Source of the DNA: Hymenobacter ruricola | GTDB taxonomy: Bacteria > Bacteroidota > Bacteroidia > Cytophagales > Hymenobacteraceae | Length of the DNA stretch: 64,000 nt | Assembly (NCBI RefSeq): GCF_015694525.1 | Contig: NZ_JADQDM010000001.1 | Coordinates: 558,001 to 622,000 of the forward strand | Direction: 5' to 3' | Shown: positions 62,879 to 64,000 of the stretch, one piece after another | Numbering within the stretch: the first letter of the stretch is position 1 | Layout: the number at the start of each line of letters is the position of its first letter | Program-made: the position numbers and the translations under genes | The notes under the pieces: generated by a model | Told to the model about the DNA's origin: nothing | The model's database searches: none | What the model saw: only the letters and a program-made list of their open reading frames with translations

Positions 62879-62976
62879 GTCATCCTGAGCGCAGCGAAGG
62901 ACCTTATCACGCCAGGAGCGGTAATTATTGCCAGCTGTTCAGCGGTGATAAGGTCCTTCGCTGCGCTCAGGATGAC
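62879..62976. repeat. Palindromic interspersed repeat, 32-bp perfect arms
   Basis: 62879-62910 (begins GTCATCCTGAGCGCAGCG) is the exact reverse complement of 62945-62976. The arm sequence is the same as that at 32583-32673 over its core, so the two are members of one family. It lies 7 bp after the ilvE stop. Confidence 0.92.
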
Positions 62977-62989
62977 GGAAGTTACAGAA

Positions 62990-63023
62990 AAGGCCGCTTC
63001 GTTCTGAAGCGGCTTTTCTTTTT
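62990..63023 (+). terminator. Rho-independent terminator
   Basis: GCCGCTTC (62993-63000) pairs with GAAGCGGC (63006-63013) and is followed by TTTTCTTTTTT. It ends ilvE transcription before gcvT. Confidence 0.85.
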
Positions 63024-63076
63024 TGCCCCACCTTTGCAGCACGAACCCACCAACCCGCCACTCCACGAACCCGCCC

Positions 63077-64000
63077 ATGACCGTTTCCCTGAAAACCGTT
63101 ACCCTCAACGACACGCACCGCCAACTGGGGGCCAAAATGGTGCCCTTTGCCGGCTACGACATGCCGGTGCGCTATTCCTCGGACCTCGACGAGCACCACA
63201 CCGTGCGCCGCGCGGTGGGCATTTTTGATGTGTCGCACATGGGCGAGTTTCGGCTGCGCGGCCCCCAGGCCCTCGACCTCATTCAGCGCGTGACCAGCAA
63301 CGACGCCAGCAAGCTCACCGACGGCAAAGCGCAGTATTCGTGCCTGCCCAACCACGACGGTGGCATCGTGGACGACCTGCTGGTGTACAAGCTGGCCGAC
63401 GAGGACTACCTGCTGGTGGTCAACGCCTCCAACATCGAGAAAGACTGGAACTGGATTAAGCACCACAACACCAAAGGGGTGGAGATGGAGGACATTTCCG
63501 ACCGCACCAGCCTCTTCGCCGTGCAGGGCCCCAAAGCCATTGCCGCGCTGCAGTCGCTCACCGATGTGGACCTGGGCAGCATTCCGTACTACTCCTTCGT
63601 GCAGGGCACCTTCGCCGGCGCGCCCGACGTCATCATCTCCGCCACGGGCTACACCGGCGCGGGCGGCTTCGAGCTGTACATCCCGAACGAAAGTGCGGCC
63701 ATGGTGTGGGACAAAATCATGACCGCCGGCCAGCCCCACGGCCTCAAGCCCATCGGCCTGGGCGCCCGCGACACGTTGCGTCTGGAAATGGGTTTCGCGC
63801 TCTACGGCAACGACATCGACGACACCACCTCGCCGCTGGAAGCCGGCCTGGGCTGGATTACCAAGTTCACCAAGGAGTTCACCAACTCCGAAAACCTGAA
63901 GAAGCAGAAGGAAGCCGGTGTGCAGAAAAAATTGGTCGGCTTTATCATGGACGGCCCCGGCATCCCGCGTGGCCACTACGAATTGGTAGACGCTGATGGC
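63077..64000 (+). CDS. gcvT: Glycine cleavage system aminomethyltransferase (T protein), 3' truncated by window edge
   Basis: 308 codons are visible from the ATG at 63077; the stop lies beyond the window (the family is ~360-370 residues). The frame shows [31 protein letters not shown], the conserved Asp in [28 protein letters not shown], and [20 protein letters not shown]. It transfers the methylene group from aminomethyl-lipoyl H protein to tetrahydrofolate, releasing ammonia. gcvH and gcvP are not in view. Upstream are a terminator and a palindromic repeat, so it starts its own unit. Confidence 0.96.
   Translation, partial: MTVSLKTVTLNDTHRQLGAKMVPFAGYDMPVRYSSDLDEHHTVRRAVGIFDVSHMGEFRLRGPQALDLIQRVTSNDASKLTDGKAQYSCLPNHDGGIVDDLLVYKLADEDYLLVVNASNIEKDWNWIKHHNTKGVEMEDISDRTSLFAVQGPKAIAALQSLTDVDLGSIPYYSFVQGTFAGAPDVIISATGYTGAGGFELYIPNESAAMVWDKIMTAGQPHGLKPIGLGARDTLRLEMGFALYGNDIDDTTSPLEAGLGWITKFTKEFTNSENLKKQKEAGVQKKLVGFIMDGPGIPRGHYELVDADG

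Overview
The window is GC-rich bacterial chromosome from a member of the Bacteroidota, most probably a Hymenobacter-like cytophagal organism. Four things point there: three SusC/SusD outer-membrane pairs, type IX secretion-type genes (porQ and a PorE-like OmpA/propeller protein), promoter-like boxes of the form TAnnTTTG in place of Pribnow boxes, and few visible Shine-Dalgarno sequences. The species assignment is inference from gene content. No rRNA, tRNA, CRISPR array or transposase was recognised.

Layout. 1-9.6 kb: the end of an AraC-type regulator, a TetX-like FAD monooxygenase, an unknown lipoprotein, a J-like membrane protein lacking HPD, an ankyrin protein, an SDR oxidoreductase, a TonB-domain protein and a DUF1304 membrane protein. 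9.6-11.9 kb: a small accessory island of less GC-rich genes, holding a Zeta-toxin-type kinase with a Lys/Ala-rich partner, a hypothetical gene, and a decayed Fic/mutase chimera. 11.9-16.4 kb: the methylmalonyl-CoA mutase operon mutA-(unknown gene)-mutB. 16.5-26 kb: an outer-membrane barrel protein, a 5'-nucleotidase split over two genes, dnaA, a Uma2-type nuclease, OsmC, GH3, a nucleotidyltransferase/antitoxin-like pair and a GreA-like protein. 26-34 kb: PorE-like protein, lon, porQ and hslU. 34-50.4 kb: three SusC/SusD-type receptor loci, one with an extra lipoprotein, two of them diverging from a 0.9-kb intergenic region. 50.5-64 kb: prfB with its programmed frameshift, a CZB-domain protein, a histidine kinase and response regulator, rnhB, NUDIX, plsC, gatC, a large membrane/TPR protein, an ABC ATPase, a cobalamin adenosyltransferase, ilvE and the start of gcvT.

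Connections. The cobalamin adenosyltransferase at 61.1 kb makes the cofactor needed by the mutase at 12-16 kb. Lon and HslU are two of the cell's ATP-dependent proteolysis components. PorQ and the PorE-like protein belong to outer-membrane protein export and attachment. The three SusCD loci import unknown ligands; no glycoside hydrolase or dedicated regulator lies beside them.

Most unusual structure. Three intergenic regions (about 9.63, 26.08 and 31.21 kb) each hold a 200-250 bp array of degenerate units with exactly the same 21-bp period. The three sequences are unrelated to each other. Two contain units in both orientations or as mosaics of recurring half-modules. These arrays are neither CRISPR nor simple satellites and have no recognised function. 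Other notable items are a candidate noncoding RNA with a good Bacteroidota promoter and a terminator-like hairpin (55.3-55.5 kb), a family of palindromic repeats (22.7, 32.6, 62.9 kb), a large nested palindrome (60.9 kb), and several genes whose promoter-like box lies only 3-5 nt before the start codon, suggesting leaderless mRNAs.
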